This document shows, in pieces, positions 50,296-59,355 of a DNA stretch of 64,000 nt (positions are counted from its first letter, which is position 1; each line of letters opens with the position of its first letter). The notes under the pieces are model-generated. The model was not told the DNA's origin and did no database searches. It worked only from the letters and a program-made list of their open reading frames with translations. Where the stretch lies: positions 3,196,928 through 3,260,927 of the forward strand of contig JAHBXH010000001.1 in NCBI GenBank assembly GCA_019636555.1. Reading direction: 5' to 3'. The stretch comes from Phycisphaeraceae bacterium (lineage in GTDB: Bacteria; Planctomycetota; Phycisphaerae; Phycisphaerales; UBA1924). The position numbers and the translations under genes were made by a program.

Positions 50296-51255
50296 ATGCT
50301 GGGCCAACTCAGAAATGCTGTAACGTCCCTTGCTACTTCGGAGCAGCGGGAGCACGAACTCGCGCGGGCGAACATCAAGAACATGGGGTATTACCTTGCG
50401 CGCATCGTCCGCGCTACCACCCCCGCCCCGCTGAGCCCGTCGCCAAACGATGCCCCCTTGACCTCCAAGGCGTGCGTCCAACGCGATGTCGAGTCTCCGT
50501 GGTTTCATTACTGGTGCTCGCAACTTGTCTGCTCGCCGATCTACCACCGCAAAGTTTGGGAGCTTTGCTACATCCCGCAGGTGCTGTTCAACGAAGGCAA
50601 GCTGAAACCCGGGAGCGTCGGGCTCGGCTTCGGCTGCGGCGAAGAGCCGCTGCCCAGCCTCTTCGCCAAGTACGGCGTGAAAGTGGTCGCCACCGATCTC
50701 GATCCCAAACGCTCGGAAAGCAAGGCCTGGATCGAAACGGACCAGCACTCTGCCTCGGTCGAAAAACTGCGCATCAGCAAAATCTGTCCCGATCCGGCGC
50801 TGCTCCAGAACATCAGCCTTCGCTATGTGGACATGAACGCGATCCCGGCGGACCTTGCGAACTCGTTTGATTTCTGCTGGTCCACCTGCTCACTCGAACA
50901 CCTGGGAAGCATCGCGCTCGGGCTTCGCTTCATCGAAGAATCGCTGAAGACCCTGAAGCCAGGCGGAGTAGCTGTGCACACGACCGAATGGAACATGGCC
51001 GACGAGGGCCCGACGCTCGACCACTGCGGATGCGTGCTCTTCCAGAAGCGCCACTTCACCGAATTCGCCGATCGGATGCGGAAGCAGGGCTACCACGTCG
51101 CGGAACTCGATTTTTCCATGGGAGAAGAAATCTTTGACGGTCTGACCGATCTCCCGCCGTACGGCCCGCACACGGATGATGTGGCGCACCTGCGACTTGC
51201 GATTCAGGGATTCCGCTGCACGTCGTTCGGGATGATCATCCGAAAGCCCGAGTGA
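50296..51255 (+). CDS. SAM-dependent methyltransferase-like protein
   Basis: 319 residues. The class I motif is 'VGLGFGCGEEPLPSLFAKYGVKVVATDLD' (motif I Gly-rich loop with an acidic end, positions about 114-142), then 'FDFCWSTCSLEHLGS' and 'LKPGGVAVHTTEW' (motifs IV-V). The N-terminal 60 residues are helical and may dimerise. Its place between the exporter ATPase and a glycosyltransferase suggests that it acts on the same glycan, for example on a sugar or chain end. ATG 50296 is the best guess; ATG 50239 is in frame. Confidence 0.75.
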   Translation: MLGQLRNAVTSLATSEQREHELARANIKNMGYYLARIVRATTPAPLSPSPNDAPLTSKACVQRDVESPWFHYWCSQLVCSPIYHRKVWELCYIPQVLFNEGKLKPGSVGLGFGCGEEPLPSLFAKYGVKVVATDLDPKRSESKAWIETDQHSASVEKLRISKICPDPALLQNISLRYVDMNAIPADLANSFDFCWSTCSLEHLGSIALGLRFIEESLKTLKPGGVAVHTTEWNMADEGPTLDHCGCVLFQKRHFTEFADRMRKQGYHVAELDFSMGEEIFDGLTDLPPYGPHTDDVAHLRLAIQGFRCTSFGMIIRKPE

Positions 51256-51343
51256 GCAACTTTGGTCACGACAACACGGAACGCCCCGGGCAGCCTCGCA
51301 AGTCGCGCGCCGGACGCCGTGCGCTCCGCACACGGAGCGATCG

Positions 51344-53041
51344 ATGAGCGCGATCGCAACCGCCCAGCCTATCGCTCGGAATCTGCCTCTGGCGAAGAGT
51401 GACAGGGCGCAGAAAGTCCGTGCCATCTACGTCGATTGCACGCACGTCTTCCAGACAAAGAACCGCTCCGGCATTCCGCGCGTCGTGCGCAATCTCGCGA
51501 TACTGGGGTCCGGGCTGTCCGGCGAACTCGGCGTTCCGGTGAGCCCCATTGTTCTGACGTCTCGCGGCCTCGCCACGATCCCGCCGGAATGGCTCTCGCC
51601 CCGCGATGCGGAGGGCGTTTCGCGGATCCTGCGCCGATTCGTCACATTCGTCTTCGGTTTCTTTGCCACGCTGAGCGCGCTGATCGCGTTCTCCCCGTTC
51701 ATACTGCAACGTCGCTGGATCCGATTCACGAATTGGACCCGCGACCAAGTGAAGGACTCGATCAAATGGATCAAACGAAGCCTGCCGCAAGACCTGCTCG
51801 TTGAATTACGCTGGGGGTTCCGGACGCTGCTCCGGAAGATCTCAAAGCACGGATCGCGCGAAAGCCATTTCTTCTGGTTCTGGTCGGGCGTGCGGTGGAT
51901 CCTGAAACTCATTTGGCGTGCACTTCGCTTTGGAGGACGAGCCCTCGCACGGGTCTGGAGAGGGGTGGCCGCTGTCGCACGCTTTGGCTATCGATCGATT
52001 CGCTATGTTGGCCGAGGAATCCGGGCGCTGCGCGCAAAGCTCGGCCGGGGAGTGCTGACGCTCCGGCTGTGGAAACAGCACGTCGATTTCTCACCCGGCG
52101 ATGTGCTCCTTCTCGCGGATTCGAACTGGCAGGTGGACGTGCTCTGGACCCATGTCAAGCAGATCCGGACCCGCGGCGCGCTGGTGGGGAGTGTGATGTA
52201 CGACCTGATCCCGCTGCGTCGGCCGGACTTTGTGGGTCACCAGCTCTTCGAGGTCTTCACGAGGCACCTGTTCCGCGTCACCGAGAACAACGACTTCATC
52301 ATCGGAATCTCGCGCGACACGAGCCGAGACTTCCTCGAATTCGCGCTCTCGACCGGAGTTCCCGGTTGGAATGACGCACGCGCGGGAACGTTCCGACTTG
52401 GCGGCGACAAGTGGACCAAGGCACAGGCTCCGTGTTCGGACGCGTGCCGCGAAGTCGTGCGGAAAATTGGAACGCGACCCGCGTACCTCATCGTCGGCAC
52501 GTTCGAAATCCGGAAGAACCACAAGGCCGTCCTCGATGCGTTCGATCGGCTCTGGGACTCTGGAGAAGACGTCTGCCTCCTGATCCTGGGACGCCCCGGT
52601 TTCAGGGCCGACGATCAGATGAAGCGGGTTCGTGAACATCGCGAATGGGGCAAGAGGCTCTTCTGGGCTTCGAACGCCTCCGACAGCGACTTGGAAGCGT
52701 GGTACGAAGCCAGCCGGGGCGTGATCATGGCTTCGTACGCCGAGGGTTTCGGACTGCCGGTCGCCGAAGCGATGGCGAGGGGCAAGCCCGCGTTCGCCAG
52801 CGGAATCCCGGCGCACCGCGAAATCGCCGAAGGATTCTGCGAGTTCTTCGACCCGGCGCGACCGGAAGAACTTGCCCGATTGCTCCGCGAAGATCTGCAC
52901 GAAAAGCGCAACCCGCGTCTCAAGCCGGTCGAAGAATTCGTCTGGCCGGATTGGCCGGAAAGCGTGAGGGAATGCATGAATGACTGCATCCGGATGGCGT
53001 CGTTGGGACCGAGAGCGACGTCGGCAGCGCCGGTACACTAA
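51344..53041 (+). CDS. GT4 glycosyltransferase with long central insertion
   Basis: 565 residues. 'YVDCTHVFQTKNRSGIPRVVRNL' at 29-51 and the C-terminal half ('YLIVGTFEIRKNHKAVLDAF', 'GVIMASYAEGFGLPVAEAMARGKPAFAS' with the E-x7-E motif) are those of mannosyl/rhamnosyl GT4 enzymes. Between about 90 and 250 lies a long basic, Trp/Arg-rich, partly hydrophobic insertion ('FVTFVFGFFATLSALIAFSPFIL' then amphipathic helices) absent from standard members; it probably binds the inner membrane. It is followed after 30 bases by gmd, which supplies a GDP-sugar. Confidence 0.85.
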   Translation: MSAIATAQPIARNLPLAKSDRAQKVRAIYVDCTHVFQTKNRSGIPRVVRNLAILGSGLSGELGVPVSPIVLTSRGLATIPPEWLSPRDAEGVSRILRRFVTFVFGFFATLSALIAFSPFILQRRWIRFTNWTRDQVKDSIKWIKRSLPQDLLVELRWGFRTLLRKISKHGSRESHFFWFWSGVRWILKLIWRALRFGGRALARVWRGVAAVARFGYRSIRYVGRGIRALRAKLGRGVLTLRLWKQHVDFSPGDVLLLADSNWQVDVLWTHVKQIRTRGALVGSVMYDLIPLRRPDFVGHQLFEVFTRHLFRVTENNDFIIGISRDTSRDFLEFALSTGVPGWNDARAGTFRLGGDKWTKAQAPCSDACREVVRKIGTRPAYLIVGTFEIRKNHKAVLDAFDRLWDSGEDVCLLILGRPGFRADDQMKRVREHREWGKRLFWASNASDSDLEAWYEASRGVIMASYAEGFGLPVAEAMARGKPAFASGIPAHREIAEGFCEFFDPARPEELARLLREDLHEKRNPRLKPVEEFVWPDWPESVRECMNDCIRMASLGPRATSAAPVH

Positions 53042-53071
53042 GGTCGCGCTGCGAGCGGAAAGGAAGCGGGC

Positions 53072-54157
53072 ATGGGCAAGGTTGCTCTTATCACCGGAAT
53101 CACAGGCCAAGACGGTTCCTATCTCGCCGAGTTGCTGCTCTCGAAGGGGTACGAAGTTCACGGCCTGGTCCGACGTGCCGCGCTCGAAGATCCTCTGCAC
53201 CGTATGGGCCGGCTCGCGCCGCTGGGTGATCAGATCAAGCTCCATCCCGCGTCGCTCGAGAGTTACCCGAGCGTGTTCAAGGCGATTTCTCGCCTCCAGC
53301 CCGATGAGTGCTACCACCTCGCGGGACAGTCGTTCGTTTCGTATTCATTCGAAGACGAGTTCTCGACTCTCAACGCCAACATCAACGGCACGCACTTCGT
53401 GCTCTCTTCGATCAAGGAAGCGGCGCCCAAGTGCCGGCTCTATCACGCGGCATCGAGCGAAACTTTCGGCAAAGTGCGCTCGACTCCGCAGAACGAAGAC
53501 ACGCCCTTTCACCCTCGCTCCGCCTACGGCATTTCCAAAGTCGCGGGCTTCGAACTCACGCGGAACTACCGCGAGGCGTACAAGCTGCACGCCAGCAACG
53601 GCATTCTCTACAACCACGAATCGCCGCGGCGAGGCTTTGAATTCGTGACCCGGAAAATCACGCGGCACGTCGCGCTCATCAAGCACGGCCTTGCGACCGA
53701 ACTCCGACTCGGCAATCTCGAGGCTAAGCGCGACTGGGGGCACGCCAAGGACTACGTCGAGGCGATGTGGCTGATGCTGCAACAGGAACAGCCCGACGAT
53801 TACGTCATCGCCACCGGCGAGATGCATTCGGTCCGCGAGTTCTGTGAGCTCGCCTTCGGCACGGCCGGGCTCGACTATCGCAAGCACGTCGTCATCGACC
53901 CGCTCTTCTTCCGCCCCGCGGAAACGGAAGTTCTCTGCGGCAATCCCGAAAAGGCCCGTCGTGTATTGGGCTGGAAGCACAAGACCGGATTCCAGGATCT
54001 GGTGCGAGAAATGGTCGAGGCGGACTTGGAAGACGTGGCGCTCCAGCTCGAGCCCCGCCCCCGTCGCATCGTCAATATTCCGTCGGCCGTGCCGAGCATC
54101 GGGGCGCTGGTCGAGCCGCGGATTCCGGCGGCACAGGGCGAAAAGGTGTCGCGTTAG
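53072..54157 (+). CDS. gmd: GDP-mannose 4,6-dehydratase
   Basis: 361 residues, extended SDR. 'ALITGITGQDGSYLAELLL' binds NADP; the catalytic Tyr/Lys are in 'YGISKVAG'; Ser-Ser-Glu is in 'AASSETFG'; 'YNHESPRRGFEFVTRKIT' and 'GNLEAKRDWGHAKDYVEAMWLM' are GMD-specific segments. It converts GDP-mannose to GDP-4-keto-6-deoxymannose, the branch point to fucose, rhamnose and perosamine. With the DegT aminotransferase at 40168 a perosamine-like sugar is possible, but this is inference. Confidence 0.95.
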   Translation: MGKVALITGITGQDGSYLAELLLSKGYEVHGLVRRAALEDPLHRMGRLAPLGDQIKLHPASLESYPSVFKAISRLQPDECYHLAGQSFVSYSFEDEFSTLNANINGTHFVLSSIKEAAPKCRLYHAASSETFGKVRSTPQNEDTPFHPRSAYGISKVAGFELTRNYREAYKLHASNGILYNHESPRRGFEFVTRKITRHVALIKHGLATELRLGNLEAKRDWGHAKDYVEAMWLMLQQEQPDDYVIATGEMHSVREFCELAFGTAGLDYRKHVVIDPLFFRPAETEVLCGNPEKARRVLGWKHKTGFQDLVREMVEADLEDVALQLEPRPRRIVNIPSAVPSIGALVEPRIPAAQGEKVSR

Positions 54158-54220
54158 CCCACAGAAAACCCGGCGGCAAATGCCGCCCGGTCACTGAACT
54201 CTCTAAAAACCGTAGGAAAG

Positions 54221-54293
<73 letters not shown>

Positions 54294-54553
54294 GATCGGC
54301 GGGCTGAACCCGCTCAGGTCGAGATGGTACGCGCCCAACTGCCGCGAGCAAAGCCTCGGCGTCTTAACTTCGAGGGCCGGTGCGAGCCCTTGCGGGCCGA
54401 TGGGCGTTGTCCGGGCGCAACCTCCTCACGTTGACCCCTTCGGGGTGCATCCCTAAACTCCCCCCCTGCAAGAGCCTGCCGCAAGGGTGCGCCGGGCGAT
54501 ACTTTGGATTCGAAACCGGCGGGCGACTGCCGCGTGTTTGGGAGATTGGAACG

Positions 54554-54754
54554 ATGCTACCTCCACAAAGAGTCAGCTACGGACGCACCCGCCGCCGTCG
54601 CACGCACCACGCTCTGACCGGCTCGACGCCGACCGTTTGCCCGCTCTCGGGCATGCCGAAGCAGCACCACCGCGTGTGCGCCGAATCGGGCTACGTTCGC
54701 GCCGGCCTGCGGATCAAGGTTCCGAAGCTCGGAATCGGCGTTCCCAAGAACTGA
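54554..54754 (+). CDS. rpmF: Ribosomal protein bL32, partial zinc-motif loss
   Basis: 66 residues. 'RVSYGRTRRRRTHHALTG' and 'HRVCAESGYVRAG' match bL32, and the place directly before plsX is the classical one. Normal bL32 has two CxxC pairs; here they read C-P-L-S and C-A-E-S, so the second Cys of each pair is Ser and zinc binding is probably weak or lost. The C-terminus 'IKVPKLGIGVPKN' extends slightly beyond the usual end. The start ATG 54554 is the only one giving the family N-terminus. Confidence 0.85.
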   Translation: MLPPQRVSYGRTRRRRTHHALTGSTPTVCPLSGMPKQHHRVCAESGYVRAGLRIKVPKLGIGVPKN

Positions 54755-54828
54755 TAAACCCGAGCGTGGTTTTGGCTTGAACATTGCTCGCCCATCGGAG
54801 GGGCATTTCCAGAAGCAGGAATCGGCCG

Positions 54829-55887
54829 ATGCGAATCGCCGTTGATGTCATGGGTGGCGACCACGCCCCCGATGCAATCTTGAAGGGTTGCGCCGCGGCA
54901 CTCGAAGATCTCGCGCGCGATGACCGGCTCATTCTCGTCGGGCCGCGCGAGCTCATCCAGGACTATCTGAACGAGCGCGCGATCCGGGACGAGCGGATCG
55001 AGATCGAGGACGCTTCCGAAGTCATCGGCATGGAAGAAAGCCCCGCAAAGGCGGTGCGATCGAAGAAGAACAGCTCGATCGTCAAGATGGCGCTTCTGGG
55101 CAGCGAAAAGGCTCCTGAAACAGGCCCGGGCGCTCGCGCCGACGTGGTCCTGAGCGCTGGCAACACCGGCGCGTGCGTCTCGGCGGGCATCATGCACATG
55201 AAGCGCCTGCCCAAAGTGCACCGCCCGGGCATCGCGGTCACGGTTCCCGCGTTCAAAGGCCCGGTCGTCATGATCGACTGCGGCGCGAATCCCGAGCCCA
55301 AGCCGACGCACCTCTGGCAGTATGGCGTCATGGCGGCAGAGCTCGCGCGGATCGTGCACGGCATCGAAAACCCGCGCGTTGCGCAGATGAACATCGGCAG
55401 CGAAGAGGCCAAGGGCACCGACACCGTGAAACAAACGCGCGACCTGCTCCGCGCCACTCCGGGCCTGAACTACGTGGGTTACGTCGAGGGCCGCGATCTC
55501 TTTGACGGCAACGCGGACGTCATCGTGACCGATGGCTTTGTCGGCAACACGCTTTTGAAGATGGCCGAAGGCCTCGCGAAATCCATTTTCTCCGCGCTCG
55601 CGACGGAAATAATGACTCAGGATCCCGGCCTGATGCTCCAGATCGAGCCGGTCTTCAAACAGATCTGGAAAAAGAACGACTACCACGAGCACGGCGGCGC
55701 GCCGCTCCTGGGCGTCAACGGCGCCATGTTCATCGCGCACGGCAGCAGCGAGGCGAAGACGATCAAGAACGCGATCCGGAATTGCCGCCGCTTTGTGAGC
55801 AGCGGCGTCAACCAGGTCATCGCCAAACGCCTCGAAGAAGTCAGCTCGATCGGCGCCCAGTTCGCCGAAGTGGGCTCCGAGTCCTGA
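54829..55887 (+). CDS. plsX: Phosphate acyltransferase PlsX
   Basis: 352 residues. Makes acyl-phosphate from acyl-ACP for phospholipid synthesis by PlsY. 'RIAVDVMGGDHAPDAIL' is the diagnostic N-terminus; 'ADVVLSAGNTGACVSAG', 'MIDCGANPEPKP', 'MNIGSEEAKGTD' and 'DVIVTDGFVGNTLLKMAEG' follow in the expected order. It lies 74 bases after rpmF and 46 before fabH, likely one operon. Membrane-associated peripheral enzyme. Confidence 0.97.
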   Translation: MRIAVDVMGGDHAPDAILKGCAAALEDLARDDRLILVGPRELIQDYLNERAIRDERIEIEDASEVIGMEESPAKAVRSKKNSSIVKMALLGSEKAPETGPGARADVVLSAGNTGACVSAGIMHMKRLPKVHRPGIAVTVPAFKGPVVMIDCGANPEPKPTHLWQYGVMAAELARIVHGIENPRVAQMNIGSEEAKGTDTVKQTRDLLRATPGLNYVGYVEGRDLFDGNADVIVTDGFVGNTLLKMAEGLAKSIFSALATEIMTQDPGLMLQIEPVFKQIWKKNDYHEHGGAPLLGVNGAMFIAHGSSEAKTIKNAIRNCRRFVSSGVNQVIAKRLEEVSSIGAQFAEVGSES

Positions 55888-55933
55888 GAAATCGGGGGCG
55901 TGCGGCCCGGGCGGCGCGTAGACTTTGCCACTC

Positions 55934-56959
55934 ATGTCCAGCGGCACAAACACCGGCCGGCGTCCTGTCGGCGTTCGAATTGCGGGGACCGGTTCGGCAT
56001 TGCCCAGCCGCCGTCTCACCAACGCCGACCTCGAAAAGATGATGGAAACCTCGGACGAGTGGATCGTCCAGCGGACCGGGATCCGCGAGCGCCGCATCAT
56101 GGACCGCGAGAAGGGTGAGTCCACCAGCCAGTTGGCCGCGGATTCGCTGAAGCTCGCGCTCGCCGATGCCCGGCTGACCGCCGCCGACCTCGATCTCATC
56201 ATTGTGGCCACGATGACGGCTGAGATGTCGTGCCCCGCATCGGCATCGCTCGTAGCAAACCTGGTCGGCGCGGGGGATTGCGGCGCGTTCGATCTGACCG
56301 CCGCCTGCTCCGGCTTCGTCTACGGCCTCAACGTCGCCCACGACCTGATCAAAGGGGGCGCGTACCGGACGATTGGCCTCATCGGCGCCGACGCGCTCTC
56401 GACGCTGATGCGCTACGACAATCTCGGTCGATCGACGTCGATCATCTTCGGTGATGCCGCGGGAGCCGCGATCATCAAGGCGACCGACGACACAAGCAAG
56501 GGAATTCTTGCCCAGTCGATGCACTCGGACGGCAAGGGTTGGAAAGAGATTTATGTCCCGCGCTGCAAACAGGATTTTCCGCAGGGGGTCGAATTCGACG
56601 AGAACAAGATCGAGCACGTTCAGATGAACGGCGCGTCGGTCTTCAAATTCGCGGTGGGCACCTTTCCGAAGCTGATCGAACAGACACTGGAAGAAGCGAA
56701 GGTTTCTGCCCCCGACGTGGATATGTACGTCTGCCACCAGAGCAACCAGCGCATTCTGACGGCCGCGCGCGAGCGCTTCGGTCTTCCAGAGGACAAGCTC
56801 TACATCAACATCGATCGCTACGGCAACACCGTCGCGGCGTCCGTGCCGCTCTGCCTCGATGAACTACGCCGCTCGGGGCGAGTCCGCGAGGGGCACAAGG
56901 TCATGTTCGTCGCCTTCGGAGGCGGGCTCACGTGGGGCAGCAGCCTCTGGCAGCTCTAA
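55934..56959 (+). CDS. fabH: 3-oxoacyl-ACP synthase III
   Basis: 341 residues, thiolase fold. Starts fatty-acid synthesis by condensing an acyl-CoA with malonyl-ACP. The catalytic triad is Cys in 'DLTAACSGFVYGL', His in 'VCHQSNQRIL' and Asn in 'RYGNTVAASVPL'. 'TSDEWIVQRTGIRERRI' is the CoA-binding signature and the protein ends 'AFGGGLTWGSSLW'. Start ATG 55934 gives a normal length; ATG 55925 is also in frame. Confidence 0.97.
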   Translation: MSSGTNTGRRPVGVRIAGTGSALPSRRLTNADLEKMMETSDEWIVQRTGIRERRIMDREKGESTSQLAADSLKLALADARLTAADLDLIIVATMTAEMSCPASASLVANLVGAGDCGAFDLTAACSGFVYGLNVAHDLIKGGAYRTIGLIGADALSTLMRYDNLGRSTSIIFGDAAGAAIIKATDDTSKGILAQSMHSDGKGWKEIYVPRCKQDFPQGVEFDENKIEHVQMNGASVFKFAVGTFPKLIEQTLEEAKVSAPDVDMYVCHQSNQRILTAARERFGLPEDKLYINIDRYGNTVAASVPLCLDELRRSGRVREGHKVMFVAFGGGLTWGSSLWQL

Positions 56960-57011
56960 TCTGTCGGCCGGCCACCACTCGCAATCGACCTCTGTTTCCT
57001 ATGATTTCCGC

Positions 57012-57950
57012 ATGAGCACCCCGCTCGTCATTCTTTGTCCGGGACAGGGCGCACAGTCCGTCGGGATGGGCAAGGCCTTTGCGGAGAAGTCGCCCGATGT
57101 GCGGGCGGTTTTCGATCAAGCCGATCGAATCCTCGGAACTTCGCTTGGCTCTCCTCTGAGCGCACTGTGCTTCGAAGGCCCGGCGGAACGACTCAACAAG
57201 ACCGACGCGAGCCAGCCCGCGATCTTCGCCACTTCGATCGCGTGCTACGCGGCGCTCAAGGCCCAGTGGAACTACGGCAACGGCGAAGCCCCGATCGCCG
57301 CGGCGGCGGGTCTCTCGCTCGGCGAATACACCGCGCTGACCATCTCGGGTGCGATGTCCTTCGAAGACGGGCTGAAACTGGTCGCGCTCCGCGGACGCGC
57401 GATGCAGGATGCCGCCGAAGCGAGCCAGGGCGGCATGGTGGCCCTGATCGGTGCGGACGAGAATCAGGCCCAGCAGATCTGCGAAAAAGCACGTGGCTCC
57501 GAAGTGCTGGTGTGCGCCAACTTCAACGCGCCGGGACAGATCGTGCTCTCGGGTTCAAAGTCGGCGTGCGATCGCGCCGGGCCGATCGCAAGTGAGATGG
57601 GCCTGCGTGCGACGCCGCTTGTCGTCGCCGGCGCGTTCCACTCGCCCCTGATGCAGCCCGCCGCCGAGCGATTGGCAAGGGCTCTTTCCGAAGTCGAAAT
57701 CCGCGCCCCCCGCTGCCCGGTGTACGCAAACGTCACAGCGCAGCCTCATGCAATCGACGCGACGAGCATCCGCGAGCGACTGGTGGAACAGCTCACGAGT
57801 CCGGTTCGCTGGGCACAATCCTGCGCCGCGATCGCCTCCGCGCTCGCCGGCAAGGCCGAATTCCATGAGCTGGCCCCCGGGCGCACGCTCGCCGGTCTGT
57901 ATCGAAGAATCGACAAGAACGTCAAGGTCATCGCTCACGAAGAGCCCTAG
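57012..57950 (+). CDS. fabD: Malonyl-CoA:ACP transacylase
   Basis: 312 residues. 'ILCPGQGAQSVGMGKAF' forms the oxyanion loop, Ser in 'AGLSLGEYTAL' is the nucleophile, and His in 'VAGAFHSPLMQPAA' completes the dyad; the Gln in 'NFNAPGQIVLSG' is also conserved. Loads malonyl on ACP for FabH and later condensing enzymes. Lies 52 bases after fabH; ATG 57012 starts the family N-terminus. Confidence 0.96.
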   Translation: MSTPLVILCPGQGAQSVGMGKAFAEKSPDVRAVFDQADRILGTSLGSPLSALCFEGPAERLNKTDASQPAIFATSIACYAALKAQWNYGNGEAPIAAAAGLSLGEYTALTISGAMSFEDGLKLVALRGRAMQDAAEASQGGMVALIGADENQAQQICEKARGSEVLVCANFNAPGQIVLSGSKSACDRAGPIASEMGLRATPLVVAGAFHSPLMQPAAERLARALSEVEIRAPRCPVYANVTAQPHAIDATSIRERLVEQLTSPVRWAQSCAAIASALAGKAEFHELAPGRTLAGLYRRIDKNVKVIAHEEP

Positions 57951-57973
57951 CGAAACTCTTCTCAGGAATTCGC

Positions 57974-58555
57974 ATGCGACTGAACTCCTACTGGACAATC
58001 CTTCCGATCTCGTTCGCTCTGCTCGCGGGCACGGCGATTCTTCCCGGCTGCGGCGAAAAGAAGCCGCCCCCGAAACCGACCGCCCCACCACCTCCTCCCC
58101 CTCCTCCGGCGCCGAAGCAGATCGAAGTTTCGACGTTGCTCCAGACCAGCCGCGCGGACAAGCGTGTGCAGTTCCCGCAGGAAAAGGCGCCCGTGGACGA
58201 CACGGTCGCCCTCGCGGTGATCGACCTTGCGAGCGCGATCGCCAAGGGCGACGCCAAGGCGATGAACGGGATGCTGATCAACGTCGGAAAGGACGTGCTC
58301 GAGCAACTGCAGGCAAACGGGCAATGGGAAGATGCCACGGAGAAAATTGAGGCGATCCGCGTGGTGGAATTGAGTGCGCCGGGCGCCAAACCGCAGAGCT
58401 TCAATGTTTCGCTCGCTGTGCAGGAACCCGGAATCGCCTACCTCGTCCGTTTCACCGGCACGCTGGACAACGGCAAATACCTGTTCACCGGATTGCCGGG
58501 CGGACGCAAAACTCATGCGCGCGCGAATCAGTTTGACGACGGGGTCTTTGACTGA
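57974..58555 (+). CDS. Hypothetical lipoprotein inserted in the fab cluster
   Basis: 193 residues. 'LLAGTAILPGC' is a lipobox-like signal, followed by a Lys-Pro linker with eight consecutive prolines (about 38-48). The mature domain (about 55-190, 'VALAVIDLASAIAKGDAKAMNGML', 'GIAYLVRFTGTLDNGKYLFTGLP') has the mixed helix-then-sheet layout of an NTF2-like or SnoaL-like fold, but this is a guess. It interrupts the usual fabD-fabG order. No enzyme role in lipid synthesis is visible. Confidence 0.72.
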   Translation: MRLNSYWTILPISFALLAGTAILPGCGEKKPPPKPTAPPPPPPPPAPKQIEVSTLLQTSRADKRVQFPQEKAPVDDTVALAVIDLASAIAKGDAKAMNGMLINVGKDVLEQLQANGQWEDATEKIEAIRVVELSAPGAKPQSFNVSLAVQEPGIAYLVRFTGTLDNGKYLFTGLPGGRKTHARANQFDDGVFD

Positions 58556-58596
58556 TCGTGCCGCATACAAAAACCACTTCTGATCGCGGAATCCTC

Positions 58597-59343
58597 ATGA
58601 CAGAAACAGCAAAGAGAGTCGCCGTCGTCACGGGAGCATCCCGCGGCATCGGCCGTTCCATCGCCCAGCGCCTCGCAAAGGACGAGAGGCACGTCGTTCT
58701 TGTCGCACGCACCGAGAGCGCGCTCAACGATGTGAAGCACGGAATCGAATCCAACGGCGGGAGCGCCTCGGTCGTCGCGGCGGATATCGCGGACGCGAAG
58801 GCCTTCGCCGCGGCGATCGAACAAATCGCCGAAACGCACGGCCGGCTCGACATTCTCGTCAATAACGCGGGGATCACGAAGGACGGCCTGGCGCTGCGGA
58901 TGAGCGATGAGGACTGGGACGCGGTCGTCGCGACCAACCTGACCAGTGCGTTCGTCGCGATCCGTGCCGCGGCACGCGCGATGATGAAGGGCAAATTCGG
59001 ACGCATCGTCAATATTTCTTCGACGAGCGGCGTCGTCGGGAACGCGGGCCAGGCAAACTATGCCGCGGCAAAGAGCGGGTTGATCGGCCTGAGCAAGTCG
59101 ATCGCGCGAGAACTCGGAGGCAAGAACATTACCTGCAACGTGATCGCGCCGGGCTACATCGAAACCGACATGACCCAGAATCTGCCTCAGCAGGTGAAAG
59201 ATCATGTGATGGGCATGATCGCGGTCAAGCGATTCGGCACGGGCGAAGATATCGCGGCGGCGGTTTCGTACGCGACCAGCGACGAAGCGGGCTTCCTCAC
59301 CGGACAAACCATCGTCATCGACGGCGGCATGACGATGGCCTGA
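58597..59343 (+). CDS. fabG: 3-oxoacyl-ACP reductase
   Basis: 248 residues, classical SDR. 'VVTGASRGIGRSIAQRL' binds NADPH, 'NNAGITKDGLALRM' is the FabG-type loop, Ser in 'NISSTSGVVGNAGQ', Tyr and Lys in 'NYAAAKSGLIG' form the catalytic set, and 'APGYIETDMT' follows. It performs the first reduction of fatty-acid elongation. acpP and fabF, which often follow, are not here; the next gene is convergent. ATG 58597 is chosen by family length. Confidence 0.95.
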   Translation: MTETAKRVAVVTGASRGIGRSIAQRLAKDERHVVLVARTESALNDVKHGIESNGGSASVVAADIADAKAFAAAIEQIAETHGRLDILVNNAGITKDGLALRMSDEDWDAVVATNLTSAFVAIRAAARAMMKGKFGRIVNISSTSGVVGNAGQANYAAAKSGLIGLSKSIARELGGKNITCNVIAPGYIETDMTQNLPQQVKDHVMGMIAVKRFGTGEDIAAAVSYATSDEAGFLTGQTIVIDGGMTMA

Positions 59344-59355
59344 TACATCCCGGCG

